DNA from: Paenirhizobium selenitireducens ATCC BAA-1503
GTDB taxonomy: Bacteria > Pseudomonadota > Alphaproteobacteria > Rhizobiales > Rhizobiaceae
Reading direction: 5' to 3'
Assembly (NCBI RefSeq): GCF_000518785.1
Contig: NZ_JAEG01000019.1
Coordinates: 1 to 64,000 of the forward strand
DNA: 64,000 bases
In this document: positions 16,752-25,649 of the stretch, piece by piece
How positions within the stretch are numbered: position 1 is the stretch's first letter
Layout of the letters: each line of letters starts with the position of its first letter
Position numbers and translations under genes: made by a program
Notes under the pieces: model-generated
Seen by the model: the letters and a program-made list of their open reading frames with translations, nothing else
Database searches by the model: none
What the model was told of the DNA's origin: nothing

Positions 16752-17865
16752 GGCCGATGACCTCTCCGTGGAGACCGAGGGAAGACAGATAGGAAAGGAT
16801 GGCATCGAGCTTCGGCTCGCCGCCTTCGGCGATCAGCGTCATGATGCCGAGCGGCTTTCCCGCGATGTAGTCGATGCGCCCGTGCAGGATATTGGGCCGC
16901 ACCTTGAAGCGCTCGACCAGGGTCGCAACGACCGGATCATGGGCCGCAACGCCGGTGAAGGTGATGCGCAGCACGGGATCGGTTTCCGCCGTGGCGGTCG
17001 CAACCAGCCCATTCGACACCTCGGGTGGCAGGTCATGGGCGACGATGCTCGACAAAAACGAGCGGGCGATCGGCGACTTGGGAAAAGCGAAGACGTCAAA
17101 GGTCGGGCCGGTCTCGATGACCTTGCCGTGCTCCAGAACCGTCACGTGATCGGCGATCTGGCGGACCACCTCCATCTCGTGGGTGATGAGGACGACGGTG
17201 ATGCCGGTGCGACGGTTGATGTCCTTGAGCAGGGCGAGAATCTGCTCCGTCGTCTCGGGGTCGAGCGCCGAGGTTGCCTCGTCGGAGAGCAGGACTGTTG
17301 GTTCCAGGGCCAGTGCGCGGGCAATGCCGATGCGCTGCTTCTGGCCGCCTGAGAGTTCAACCGGATAGGAATCTGCCTTGCCGCCAAGTCCGACCAGGTC
17401 CAGCAGGGCCGGAACGCGCTGACGGATCGTCTCCTTCGGCACGCCGGCGATTTCGAGCGGCAGGGCGACGTTGGCGGCAGCCGTCCGAGAGGACAGAAGG
17501 CTGAAATGCTGGAAGATCATGGCGATGTCGCGCCGCGCCCTGCGCAGGTCCGCGCCTTTCAGGGCGCTGATCTCGCGGCCGGATACGGTGATCCGGCCGA
17601 AAGTGGGGGATACGAGACCATTCAGGCACCGCACGAGCGTGCTCTTGCCCGCCCCGGACCGGCCGATGATGCCGTGGACCGAACCTTCCTCGACGACGAT
17701 GGAGACGTTATCGAGAACCGGACCGGCCTTCAGGTCATAGACCTTGGTCAACGAGTGAACCTCGATGATCGGCCGGGCAGCAAGTGGCGCAGCTTGCGCG
17801 CCATTTGCCGGCCCGGATTGGGCGGGGCGGGGCAGAACAGACCCTGTGCGTGCCAGAAGGTTCAT
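16705..17865 (-). CDS. metN: Methionine ABC transporter ATP-binding protein MetN
   Basis: ATPase of 386 aa with Walker A GRSGAGKST, Q-loop MIFQHFSLLSSRTAAANVALPLE (typical of MetN), signature LSGGQKQRIGIARAL, Walker B VLLSDEATSALDPETT and switch His in LITHEMEVV. A C-terminal NIL domain of about 80 residues (ending near LDAILSYLSSLGL) is the allosteric methionine sensor of the family, so transport is probably trans-inhibited by internal methionine. An N-terminal extension of about 30 residues precedes the ABC domain. Starts 1 bp after metQ. Confidence 0.93.
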   Translation of the reverse strand: MNLLARTGSVLPRPAQSGPANGAQAAPLAARPIIEVHSLTKVYDLKAGPVLDNVSIVVEEGSVHGIIGRSGAGKSTLVRCLNGLVSPTFGRITVSGREISALKGADLRRARRDIAMIFQHFSLLSSRTAAANVALPLEIAGVPKETIRQRVPALLDLVGLGGKADSYPVELSGGQKQRIGIARALALEPTVLLSDEATSALDPETTEQILALLKDINRRTGITVVLITHEMEVVRQIADHVTVLEHGKVIETGPTFDVFAFPKSPIARSFLSSIVAHDLPPEVSNGLVATATAETDPVLRITFTGVAAHDPVVATLVERFKVRPNILHGRIDYIAGKPLGIMTLIAEGGEPKLDAILSYLSSLGLHGEVIGHAVRSVFAGAHRAHS

Positions 17866-17866
17866 C

Positions 17867-18664
17867 CTACCAACCTGCGACCACGTTGCCTTCGAAGGTC
17901 TTCTCGATGACGGCCTTCACTTCGGGAGACTTGTAGGCCTCGACCAGGGTCTTCACCCAGGGGGCATCCTTGTTCTTGTCGGCCACGGCGATCAGGCAGA
18001 AATATTCCGACAGCTGGTCTTCGATCAGCAGGCCGTCCTTCCTCGGGTTGAGTCCGGCGGAAAGGGCGAAGTGCGAGGTGATGACCGAGAAATCGACGTC
18101 TTCCAGCGACCTCGGCAGCTGCGCGGTCTCCATCGGGATGATCTTGATGTTCTTCGGGTTCTCGATGATGTCGAGTTCGGTGGCCTGGAAGGTCACGCCG
18201 GGCGTCAGCTTGATCACGCCGCCGGCTTCGAGAAGCTTGAGCGCGCGGCCGCCGTTGGACGGATCGTTCGGGATCGACACCTGAGCGCCATCCGGCAGGT
18301 CGGCGAGCGACTTGAATTTCTTCGAATAGCCGGCCATCGGCAGCAGGACGGTCTTGCCGGCGACGGAGACGAGGTTGAGGCCGCGGTCCTTGTTCTGCCG
18401 CTCGAGATACGGCGTGTGCTGAAAACCGTTGGCATCAAGGTCACCGTCATTGGTGGCCGGGTCGATCAATGCGCCATCGGAGAATTCGACGACCTGGACA
18501 TCCAGGCCCTTGGCCTTGGCGACCGGAACCAGCGCCTCGGCGATCTGGGCGTGCGGACCGGCGGTGACGCCGAACTTGATGGTTTCGGCGAAGGCCGGGG
18601 CATGGGCGGCGATCAACAGGGCGATGGCCGATACGGTTCCGGTGATCAGAGAGGGAGTACGCAT
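17867..18664 (-). CDS. metQ: Methionine-binding protein MetQ
   Basis: Binding protein of 265 aa in the NlpA/MetQ family: FGVTAGPHAQIAEAL, NDGDLDANGFQHTPYL, DPSNGGRALKLLE and the late DAPWVKTLVEAYKS. The signal ends AFA before ETIKFG and there is no lipobox Cys, so it should be a soluble periplasmic protein, unlike the E. coli lipoprotein. It follows the GlcD-like gene by 33 bp and precedes metN by 1 bp. Confidence 0.92.
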   Translation of the reverse strand: MRTPSLITGTVSAIALLIAAHAPAFAETIKFGVTAGPHAQIAEALVPVAKAKGLDVQVVEFSDGALIDPATNDGDLDANGFQHTPYLERQNKDRGLNLVSVAGKTVLLPMAGYSKKFKSLADLPDGAQVSIPNDPSNGGRALKLLEAGGVIKLTPGVTFQATELDIIENPKNIKIIPMETAQLPRSLEDVDFSVITSHFALSAGLNPRKDGLLIEDQLSEYFCLIAVADKNKDAPWVKTLVEAYKSPEVKAVIEKTFEGNVVAGW

Positions 18665-18697
18665 GCGATGTCTTTCCTTTTCGAGATGCGAGGCGGT

Positions 18698-20092
18698 TCA
18701 GGTGTGGGAGAGGTCCGGCAGGACCTTTCCGGGATTGAGAATTCCCAGCGGATCGAGCGTCTGCTTCAGCGAGTGCATCAGCGCGACGGCAGCGGCGCCA
18801 TGCTCGGCGAGCTGGAATTTCCGCTTGCCGAGACCGACGCCATGCTCGCCGCTTGCCGTGCCGCCGGCCTCGAGGGCACGTGTCACGATGCGGTCCGCGA
18901 GCTCCGCGACGGCGTGCTCTTCCTCGGGCAGGTGGATGAAGACGCAGTGGAAATTGCCGTCGCCGACATGGCCGACGATATGGGCCGGGATGTGCGAGCG
19001 GGCCACATCTTCACGGGTCGCCAGGATCACTTCGGCGAGCCTTGAGATCGGCACACAGACATCGCTCGGCCAGGACTGCGAGCCGGGTCGCTCAGCTTTC
19101 GCCCAGGAAAGACAATCGCGGCGGGTTTCCCAAAGGGCTGTCGTTTGCTCGCCAGGTGTCGGCCACTGAAGCCCGCCGCCGCCGTTTTCCGTGATGATCT
19201 CGGAAACGGTTCCGGAGACGGAGGCAATGTCTGATGTCGAGCCGTGGAATTCGAAGAACAGGGTTGGCAGGGCGGCAAGGCGCATGGCGCCGCGGCGGTT
19301 GATCACCTCGACCAGCGGCGCATCGAGAAGCTCGACGCGGCCGATGGCAAGGCCGGCGCGCTTGATGTCGGTGACCGCATTGACCGCACCGGCCAGCGTC
19401 TCGAACCCGGCATGGGCCGAGACCGCATCAGGAATGGGATGGAGCCGTAGCGTGACGTCCGTGATGATGCCGAGGGTGCCTTCCGAGCCGACGAAGAGGC
19501 GGGTGAGATCATAGCCGGAGGAGGATTTGCGTGCGAGCGAACCGGTCTTGACGATGTTGCCGTCGGCAGTGACCACGGTCAGGCCGAGGACGTTTTCCCG
19601 CATGACGCCATAGCGCACGGCATTGGTACCGCTGGCTCCCGTCGAGGCCATGCCGCCGATCGAGGCATTGGCGCCCGGATCGACGGGAAAGAACAGGCCC
19701 GTGTCGCGCAGCGCCCGGTTGAGGTCGAGCCGGCGGACGCCGGCGCCGACGCGGGCGATCATGTCGTCGGAGCGAATCTCGAATATCTCGGAGAGTTCGG
19801 ACGTGTCGAGCGAGATGCCGCCGAATTGCGGGATGGCGCCGCCTTCCAGACCCGAGCCGGCGCCGAAGGGCGTGATCGGCACACGGTTACGGGCTGCGAT
19901 CCGCACGATGTCGGCGACCTCCTCCGTCGTCCTTGGATGCACGACGATGTCCGGCTCGTGCCCTTCGTGATGGCTCTCGTCGCTGGCATGCAGGCGGCGC
20001 GCCGACTTGCCGGTCGTCACCGAGGCTGGATAACGCGCTTCGAGCGCGGCGATGGCCGCGCCAATGTCGGGAGGCGTCCCGCGCCGCGTCAC
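18698..20092 (-). CDS. FAD-linked 2-hydroxyacid dehydrogenase, GlcD/DLD family
   Basis: Flavoprotein of 464 aa. The FAD domain has TPFGAGSGLEGGAIPQFGGI, GANASIGGMASTGASGTNAVRYG and VGSEGTLGIITDVTLRLHP; the C-terminal cap has HVGDGNFH and GTASGEHGVGLGKR, the signatures of D-lactate/glycolate oxidases. Translation is taken from a GTG at 20092 that overlaps the aminotransferase stop (GTGA); the frame is open upstream only as antisense noise. Placed between a methionine-type aminotransferase gene and metQ, it may oxidise a 2-hydroxyacid such as the hydroxy analogue of methionine to the keto acid; this is inference. Confidence 0.85.
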   Translation of the reverse strand: MTRRGTPPDIGAAIAALEARYPASVTTGKSARRLHASDESHHEGHEPDIVVHPRTTEEVADIVRIAARNRVPITPFGAGSGLEGGAIPQFGGISLDTSELSEIFEIRSDDMIARVGAGVRRLDLNRALRDTGLFFPVDPGANASIGGMASTGASGTNAVRYGVMRENVLGLTVVTADGNIVKTGSLARKSSSGYDLTRLFVGSEGTLGIITDVTLRLHPIPDAVSAHAGFETLAGAVNAVTDIKRAGLAIGRVELLDAPLVEVINRRGAMRLAALPTLFFEFHGSTSDIASVSGTVSEIITENGGGGLQWPTPGEQTTALWETRRDCLSWAKAERPGSQSWPSDVCVPISRLAEVILATREDVARSHIPAHIVGHVGDGNFHCVFIHLPEEEHAVAELADRIVTRALEAGGTASGEHGVGLGKRKFQLAEHGAAAVALMHSLKQTLDPLGILNPGKVLPDLSHT

Positions 20093-21264
20093 GATGCCGC
20101 CCTCCAGCCCTCTTTTTCCCGCCAGCGGCGAAGCCGTTCGATCGCGGCGAGGATCGTCTCCTCCGTCTTGGCGAAGCAGAACCGCACATGGCTCTTCACG
20201 TCGCGGTCGCCATAGAAGGAGGAGACGGGCACAGGGGTGACGCCGGCCTCGAGCGTGAGGCGGCGGGAGAAGGCCAGATCGTCGCCGTCGGGATCGAGCG
20301 GGCCGATATCGGCGACGGCGAAATAGGTTGCCGGCACATCGGCAACGTCGAAGCCGGCATCGCGCAAGCCGCGCACCAGCAGATCCCGCCGCGCCCCGAG
20401 TGTCCGACGCAGGTCGAGGAAATAGTCGTCCGGCAGCGTCAGCCCGACGGCGACTGCGGCCTGAAGCGCCGGCGGCGTGGTGAAGGTGACATACTGGTGG
20501 GCGCGGGCGATCGGCTGCAACAGTCCGGCACTCGCCGTGACGTAACCGACCTTCCAACCCGTCACCGAGAAGCTCTTGCCCGCCGAGCCGATGCGCACCA
20601 CCCGGTCGCGGATTGCCTCGACGCCAAACAGCGAATGGAACGGGCGGTGGTCGAAGACCAGATGCTCATAGACTTCGTCGGCGACGACGATGAGATCATG
20701 GGCGATTGCCAGGTCGGCGAGGAAGGACAATTCCTCCGGATCGAAGATCTTGCCGATCGGGTTCATCGGCGTGTTCACCACGATGAGCCGGGTGCGCGCC
20801 GTGATGGCCTTGACCAGCGCTTCGCGCGGCAGCTCCCAGTGCGGGGGCGTCAGCCGGACCGGAACGACCTTTGCGCCGGCACGACGGATCAGCGTGGCAT
20901 AAGCATCATAGACCGGTTCGAAGACGATCACCTCGTCGCCCTGATCGAGAAGGGCAAAGAAGGTATCCGTCAGGGCTTCGGTCGCGCCCGAGGTGACGAG
21001 CACCTCACTTTGCCAATCCACGTCGATATCGAGAAAGCGTTTTGCATTTTCGGCGACCGCCCGGCGAAGCGCGGGCAGACCCATCATCGGCGGATACTGG
21101 TGCGGGCCGTCGCGCAGGGCCTGAACCGCAGCCTCGATCAGCGGCGCGGGTTCGAAACCCTCCGGGAAACCCTGCCCAAGGTTGATTGCGCCCGTCTCCG
21201 TCGCCAGCCGTGACATGGATTCGAAGATCGACGTGCCTGTTTGTCCGAAGACCGGATTGACCAT
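20089..21264 (-). CDS. PLP-dependent aminotransferase, methionine/KMBA-type (class I/II)
   Basis: Fold-type I aminotransferase of 391 aa with GAINLGQGFPEGFEP, GATEALTDTFFALLDQGDEV, NTPMNPIGKIF, ADEVYEHLVFD and the PLP Lys230 in GSAGKSFSVTGWKVGY. This pattern is typical of the YbdL/kynurenine aminotransferase group, which accepts methionine. As first gene of an operon with metQNI and a hydroxyacid dehydrogenase it would link 4-methylthio-2-oxobutyrate and methionine. The ATG at 21264 is weakly supported by a GGGGCAGGCAG; the next in-frame Met is inside the domain. Confidence 0.86.
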   Translation of the reverse strand: MVNPVFGQTGTSIFESMSRLATETGAINLGQGFPEGFEPAPLIEAAVQALRDGPHQYPPMMGLPALRRAVAENAKRFLDIDVDWQSEVLVTSGATEALTDTFFALLDQGDEVIVFEPVYDAYATLIRRAGAKVVPVRLTPPHWELPREALVKAITARTRLIVVNTPMNPIGKIFDPEELSFLADLAIAHDLIVVADEVYEHLVFDHRPFHSLFGVEAIRDRVVRIGSAGKSFSVTGWKVGYVTASAGLLQPIARAHQYVTFTTPPALQAAVAVGLTLPDDYFLDLRRTLGARRDLLVRGLRDAGFDVADVPATYFAVADIGPLDPDGDDLAFSRRLTLEAGVTPVPVSSFYGDRDVKSHVRFCFAKTEETILAAIERLRRWREKEGWRAAS

Positions 21265-21587
21265 GTTCTGCCTGCCCCAACGATGTCTTCTCGACACTCG
21301 GTAGACGCTATAATCTATAAATTAAATAGACAAAGTATGTTTGTGCCGTTTCAAAGGGGGCAAGCGAAATGCTTTTGCCGAATTCTCCCGGTTCGGCGGC
21401 GTGGCGAACTCCGAGAGCGGATCGGTGTGGCCACACCGGCCGGCATGGGTCAAAGCGGTTTTCCTCAAATGCCGCTTTCGGGGAAAAACGTTCCCTCGAT
21501 TAATTGATAAAAAATATAGAATAACTGTTTTTCTCTCCGCGCTCTGCGATGCTGCTCGCACACTGAGACCGATTGAGGAGCCTTTCG
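21265..21587. promoter_or_regulatory. Divergent promoter region with two cluster-type dyads and hairpins
   Basis: A 323-bp gap between divergent operons. TCTA-N9-TAGA (exact, core TAAATTAAA) at 21314-21330 lies 50 bp before the aminotransferase gene; TTGA-N9-TAGA at 21504-21520 lies about 70 bp before the monooxygenase gene. Between them the sequence is G+C-rich, with a perfect 16-bp palindrome CGGTGTGGCCACACCG at 21423-21438 and an AAAGCGG/CCGCTTT stem at 21452-21478. No gene seen. Confidence 0.55.
21314..21330. promoter_or_regulatory. Candidate operator, exact TCTA-N9-TAGA dyad
   Basis: TCTATAAATTAAATAGA, a fully A/T-cored dyad 50 bp upstream of the aminotransferase operon start codon. Confidence 0.5.
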
Positions 21588-22994
21588 ATGAGCAGGACCA
21601 TTCACTTCAACGCGTTCGATATGAACTGCGTTAGTCATCAATCGCCTGGGCTCTGGGCCCATCCGCGCGACAGGTCGTGGAAATACAAGGACCTGGACTA
21701 TTGGCAGGATCTTGCCCGCACGCTCGAAAGCGGCATTTTCGATGGCATCTTCATCGCCGACGTCATCGGATACTACGATGTCTACAAGGGCGACAATTAC
21801 CACGCGATCCATCAAGCGGCGCAGATCCCGGTCAACGATCCGCTGCAGCTGGCCGCGCCGATTGCGCTTGCGACCGAGCATCTCGGCATCGGCATTACCG
21901 CCTCGACCTCGTTCGAGCACCCCTACACATTTGCCCGCCGTCTGGCGACCGCCGACCACCACACCAAGGGTCGCGTCGGTTGGAACATCGTCACTTCCTA
22001 CCTGGAGAGCGGCGCCAAGAATATCGGTCAGGCCGGCCTGCAGCGACACGACAACCGCTACGACATCGCCAACGAGTATCTCGAGGTGATCTACAAGCTG
22101 CTGGAAGGGTCGTGGGAAGACGGTGCCGTGGTACGCGACCGCGACAACCGGGTCTTCACACTGCCGGAAAAAGTCCATGAGATCGGCCACAAGGGCAAAT
22201 ATTTCGACGTTCCGGGCTATGCGCTGACCGAGCCGTCGCCGCAACGCACGCCGGTTCTCTACCAGGCGGGCGCATCGGGGGCCGGCAAGAAGTTTGCGGC
22301 CGAGCATGCCGAGTGCGTGTTCGTCGCCGCCCAGACCAAGACCATCCTGCGCAACTACGTCACCGATGTCCGCCAGCGGGCCGCGGCCGCAGGCCGCGCG
22401 CCGGACAGCTTGAAGATCTACAATCTCCTCACGGTGATCGTCGACGAGACAGACGAGAAGGCGCGCGCCAAGTTCCGCGACTATCTCGACTACGTGTCCT
22501 ATGACGGTTCGCTGGTGTTCATGTCCGGCTGGACCGGAATCGATTTCTCGCAATACCGCCCGGATGACCTGGTCACGAAAGTCGAGACCAACGCGATCCA
22601 TTCCGCGGTCGAGAGCCTGTCGGAGGGCGATCCCAACAAGCGCTGGACCATCCGTGAACTCGCCGAATGGGGCGGCATCGGCGGCATGGGCCCGGTGATC
22701 GTCGGTTCGGCTGCGACCGTTGCAGACGAGCTGCAGCAATGGGTCGAGGAAACCGGCGTCGACGGCTTCAATCTCGCCTATGCGGTCACCCCGGAAACCT
22801 TCGAAAACATCGTCGGCTATCTCGTGCCGGAGCTGCAGAAACGCGGCGTCTACCCCACGGAATACCGTCCCGGCACCTTGCGCGAAAAGCTGTTCGGCCG
22901 TGGCGCCCGGCTTGAGGCGCCGCATCCGGGCGCCCGGTACCGTGACATCGAGGCGATCAAGCGCAGCGAAGCCCTGCGCCCGACCGGCAGCTGA
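21588..22994 (+). CDS. FMNH2-dependent monooxygenase, NtaA/SnaA/DszA family (LLM class)
   Basis: Luciferase-like TIM-barrel monooxygenase of 468 aa. Family features are the N-terminal HFNAFDMNCVSHQSPGLW, FDGIFIADVIG, TSFEHPYTFARRLATADHHT, GRVGWNIVTSYLESGAKN and QAGASGAGKKFAAEHAECVF. The closest groups, NtaA, SnaA and DszA, cut C-N or C-S bonds with reduced flavin supplied by a separate reductase; the flavin reductase at 34957 is a candidate partner. The start is the ATG at 21588 with TTGAGGAG 7 bp upstream rather than the TTG at 21573. First gene of an operon with two SfnB-like flavoproteins. Confidence 0.88.
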   Translation: MSRTIHFNAFDMNCVSHQSPGLWAHPRDRSWKYKDLDYWQDLARTLESGIFDGIFIADVIGYYDVYKGDNYHAIHQAAQIPVNDPLQLAAPIALATEHLGIGITASTSFEHPYTFARRLATADHHTKGRVGWNIVTSYLESGAKNIGQAGLQRHDNRYDIANEYLEVIYKLLEGSWEDGAVVRDRDNRVFTLPEKVHEIGHKGKYFDVPGYALTEPSPQRTPVLYQAGASGAGKKFAAEHAECVFVAAQTKTILRNYVTDVRQRAAAAGRAPDSLKIYNLLTVIVDETDEKARAKFRDYLDYVSYDGSLVFMSGWTGIDFSQYRPDDLVTKVETNAIHSAVESLSEGDPNKRWTIRELAEWGGIGGMGPVIVGSAATVADELQQWVEETGVDGFNLAYAVTPETFENIVGYLVPELQKRGVYPTEYRPGTLREKLFGRGARLEAPHPGARYRDIEAIKRSEALRPTGS

Positions 22995-23027
22995 TTTCTC
23001 TCTCCCCTTTTCAATGAGGATATGACC

Positions 23028-24296
23028 ATGGGTACGCTTCCCGAAACCAAGATCGACTATTCCATCCATCCGCGCGTCAACTCCACCGATCCGGTGGCGC
23101 CCCGGCCGCGGCCCGCAACGCCGGCGCATGTCATCAAGACCGATGCCGAAGCCATCGAGATCGCCGAGCGGCTTGCCGAAAGGTTCAAGATCGGCGCGGC
23201 CCTGCGCGATCGCGAAGGTCTGCTGCCGATCGCCGAGCTCGACGAATACTCCCAGAGCGGACTGTGGAGCATCAATGTGCCGAAGGCCTATGGCGGACCG
23301 GGCGTCTCCTACGCCACGCTTGCCAAGGTGATCGAGACCATCGCGGCCGCCGATCCGGCCATCGCCCAGATCACCCAGAACCACCTGGCGATCGTCGGCA
23401 CGATCGATCTCGACGGCACGGATGAGCAGAAGCGCGACCTCTTTGCCCTGGCGCTCTCGGGCATCCGTTTCGGCAATGCCTTTTCCGAGCTGAAGAGCAA
23501 GAACGTTGCCGCCTTCGAAACCCGTGTCCGGTTCGAGGGCGACGAGGCCGTGGTCAACGGCGAGAAGTTTTATACCACCGGTGCGCTTCTCGCCCATGTC
23601 GTGCCGATCGTCGCCGTCACCGAGGACGGGCAGGCCTATCTGGTGTTCGCCGACCGCGATGCACAAGGCCTCACGGTGACCAACAACTGGTCGAGCTTCG
23701 GCCAGCGCACGACTGCTTCGGGTGGTGTGCGGATCGCGAATGTGAGGGTGCCGAAGGCCCGTGCGCTGCACGTCACCTCTTTTGAACATCCGACAATTGC
23801 GGGTCCTGTGTCGCAGATCATCCAGTCGGCGATCGATCTCGGGATCGCCCGTGGCGCGATCGAGGATACGATAACCTTCGTCAAGACCCAGAGCAGGCCC
23901 TGGATCGATAGCGGCAAGGAAACCGCTGGCGAGGACCTCTTCACCATCGCGGCGATCGGCGATCTGCAGATCAAGTTGCATGCCGCTGAAGCCCTGCTGG
24001 AGATCGCCGGCCGCGCGATCGACGTGGCTGGCGCTGATCCGAACGAGGAGACAGTCTCCGAGGCCACGATCAAGACCGCCGAATCCAAGGTGCTGACCAC
24101 CGAGATCGCCATCCTCGCCACCAACAAGCTGTTCGAGCTTGCCGGCACCCGCTCGACGCTGGCCGAACATGGTCTCGACCGCCACTGGCGCAATGCCCGC
24201 GTGCATACCCTGCACGATCCGGTCCGCTGGAAGTTCTACCATGTCGGCAACTACTACCTGAACGGCGTCAATCCGCCGCGCCATGCCTGGAATTGA
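23028..24296 (+). CDS. SfnB/DszC-type flavoprotein (acyl-CoA dehydrogenase fold), no Cys or internal Met
   Basis: Protein of 422 aa in the acyl-CoA dehydrogenase superfamily, SfnB sulfur-acquisition branch: GLWSINVPKAYGGPGVSYATL, AQITQNHLAIVGTI, FGNAFSELKSKN, TGALLAHVVP and the diagnostic C-terminal WRNARVHTLHDPVRWKFYHV followed by GNYYLNG. Relatives such as DszC are flavin-dependent monooxygenases on organosulfur compounds. GAGG at 23016-23019 is spaced for the ATG at 23028, not for the one at 23022. The initiator is the only Met and there is no Cys. Tandem with a paralogue. Confidence 0.88.
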   Translation: MGTLPETKIDYSIHPRVNSTDPVAPRPRPATPAHVIKTDAEAIEIAERLAERFKIGAALRDREGLLPIAELDEYSQSGLWSINVPKAYGGPGVSYATLAKVIETIAAADPAIAQITQNHLAIVGTIDLDGTDEQKRDLFALALSGIRFGNAFSELKSKNVAAFETRVRFEGDEAVVNGEKFYTTGALLAHVVPIVAVTEDGQAYLVFADRDAQGLTVTNNWSSFGQRTTASGGVRIANVRVPKARALHVTSFEHPTIAGPVSQIIQSAIDLGIARGAIEDTITFVKTQSRPWIDSGKETAGEDLFTIAAIGDLQIKLHAAEALLEIAGRAIDVAGADPNEETVSEATIKTAESKVLTTEIAILATNKLFELAGTRSTLAEHGLDRHWRNARVHTLHDPVRWKFYHVGNYYLNGVNPPRHAWN

Positions 24297-24306
24297 GGCC
24301 GGATCG

Positions 24307-25569
24307 ATGAGCCAGAACGACAGAAAACTGCATCGGGAGGCCGCACTTACCGCCGGCCGCCCGGCACCCCACATCCCGCCGCGCCAGACCAAGGCACACC
24401 GTATCAAGGACGATGCGGAAGCCATCGCCGTAGCGCGCGAACTCGCGCGGGAATTTGCCGCCGGAGCCGTTGTCCGCGATCGTGAGCGGCGGCTGCCGAT
24501 CGCCGAGATCGAGCGTTTTTCCCAAGCCGGTCTCTGGGCGATCACCGTGCCGAAGGACTATGGTGGTGCCGGCGTCTCCGCCGTCACGCTGGCCGAGGTG
24601 ACGGCCATCATCTCGGCCGCCGACTCCTCGATCGGCCAGATCCCGCAGAACCATTTCTACATGGTGGAGGCCTTGCGGCTCGCCGGCACGGAGGAGCAGA
24701 AGCGACACTATTTCGCGCGCATCCTCGATGGCGACCGGCTGGGCAACGCCTTCACGGAAATCGGCACCAGGACGCCGGTCGACTACAAGACCAGTTTTGT
24801 GAAGCGCGATGGCAAGCTTCGGCTTAACGGCCAGAAATTCTACGCGACCGGTTCGCTGTTCGCCCACATCATCGTGGTCGTTGCAAAGGATGATACCGGT
24901 CGGGTGCATATCGTGTTCATTGACCGAGCCACTCCGGGTCTGGACCTGGTCGATGATTGGTCCTCCTTCGGCCAGCGGTCGACCGGCAGCGGCACAGTCA
25001 CTTTCGACGATGTCGAGATCACGCCGTTCCAGGTCGTCGACCACGACGTCGTCTTCGAAAAGCCGACGCCGATGGGGCCGTTCGCCCAGATCATCCATTC
25101 GGCCGTACAGGTGGGCCTTGCCCGCGGCGCGCTGGCCGAGGCGATCTCCTACATAAGGGCTTACGCGCGGCCGTTCTTTGAGCTCTCTATCGAACATGGC
25201 TACGAGGATCCGCATTCGATCCATCAGATCGGCGATGTGTCCATACGGGTCCATGCCGCCGACGCGTTACTGGCGCGGGCAGGACGACTGCTGGATCTCG
25301 CGACGGCTGATCCGAACGAAAGAACTGTCGCCGAAGCCTCGATCGCGGTTGCCGAGGTCAAGGCGCTTGGAACCGAAGTGGCGCAACTGGCGGCGACCAA
25401 GCTGATCGAGCTGGGCGGCGCCCGTTCCACGCTCGAGAGCTATGGTCTCGATCGCTTCTGGCGCAATGCCCGCACCCACTCGCTGCACGACCCGGTCCGG
25501 TGGAAATATCACCATATCGGCAACTACTACCTCAACGGCCTCCTGCCGCCGAGGCATGGTGCCCTTTAA
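24307..25569 (+). CDS. SfnB/DszC-type flavoprotein, second copy
   Basis: Protein of 420 aa, paralogue of the upstream gene across its length: LWAITVPKDYGGAGVSAVTL, IPQNHFYMVEALRLAGTEEQ, GQKFYATGSLFAHII, DWSSFGQRSTGSGTV and WRNARTHSLHDPVRWKYHHI then GNYYLNG. Start: the GAGG 8 bp upstream supports the ATG at 24307, 10 bp after the previous stop, over an earlier ATG inside the previous gene. Two internal Met, no Cys. Two copies may act on different substrates or form a heteromer; neither is shown. A clear terminator follows. Confidence 0.88.
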   Translation: MSQNDRKLHREAALTAGRPAPHIPPRQTKAHRIKDDAEAIAVARELAREFAAGAVVRDRERRLPIAEIERFSQAGLWAITVPKDYGGAGVSAVTLAEVTAIISAADSSIGQIPQNHFYMVEALRLAGTEEQKRHYFARILDGDRLGNAFTEIGTRTPVDYKTSFVKRDGKLRLNGQKFYATGSLFAHIIVVVAKDDTGRVHIVFIDRATPGLDLVDDWSSFGQRSTGSGTVTFDDVEITPFQVVDHDVVFEKPTPMGPFAQIIHSAVQVGLARGALAEAISYIRAYARPFFELSIEHGYEDPHSIHQIGDVSIRVHAADALLARAGRLLDLATADPNERTVAEASIAVAEVKALGTEVAQLAATKLIELGGARSTLESYGLDRFWRNARTHSLHDPVRWKYHHIGNYYLNGLLPPRHGAL

Positions 25570-25590
25570 TTCAGGGCAAGCCCAACTTGC

Positions 25591-25622
25591 CGGACACAGG
25601 CCTGCAAAAGAGCCTGTGTCCG
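25591..25622 (+). terminator. Intrinsic terminator after the SfnB pair
   Basis: CGGACACAGGC pairs with GCCTGTGTCCG (11 bp) around a 10-base loop, followed by GTCTTTTTC. The aldo/keto reductase gene begins 27 bp later, so it is probably expressed by read-through or from its own promoter. Confidence 0.85.
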
Positions 25623-25649
25623 GTCTTTTTCATTCAATGGAAACACCAG

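Noticed and set aside
21465..24545. Open frame of over 1,000 codons on the minus strand opposite the monooxygenase and SfnB genes
   Set aside because: It lies antisense to three well-supported genes, has no recognisable domain or ribosome-binding site, and has the composition expected for the reverse strand of G+C-rich codons.
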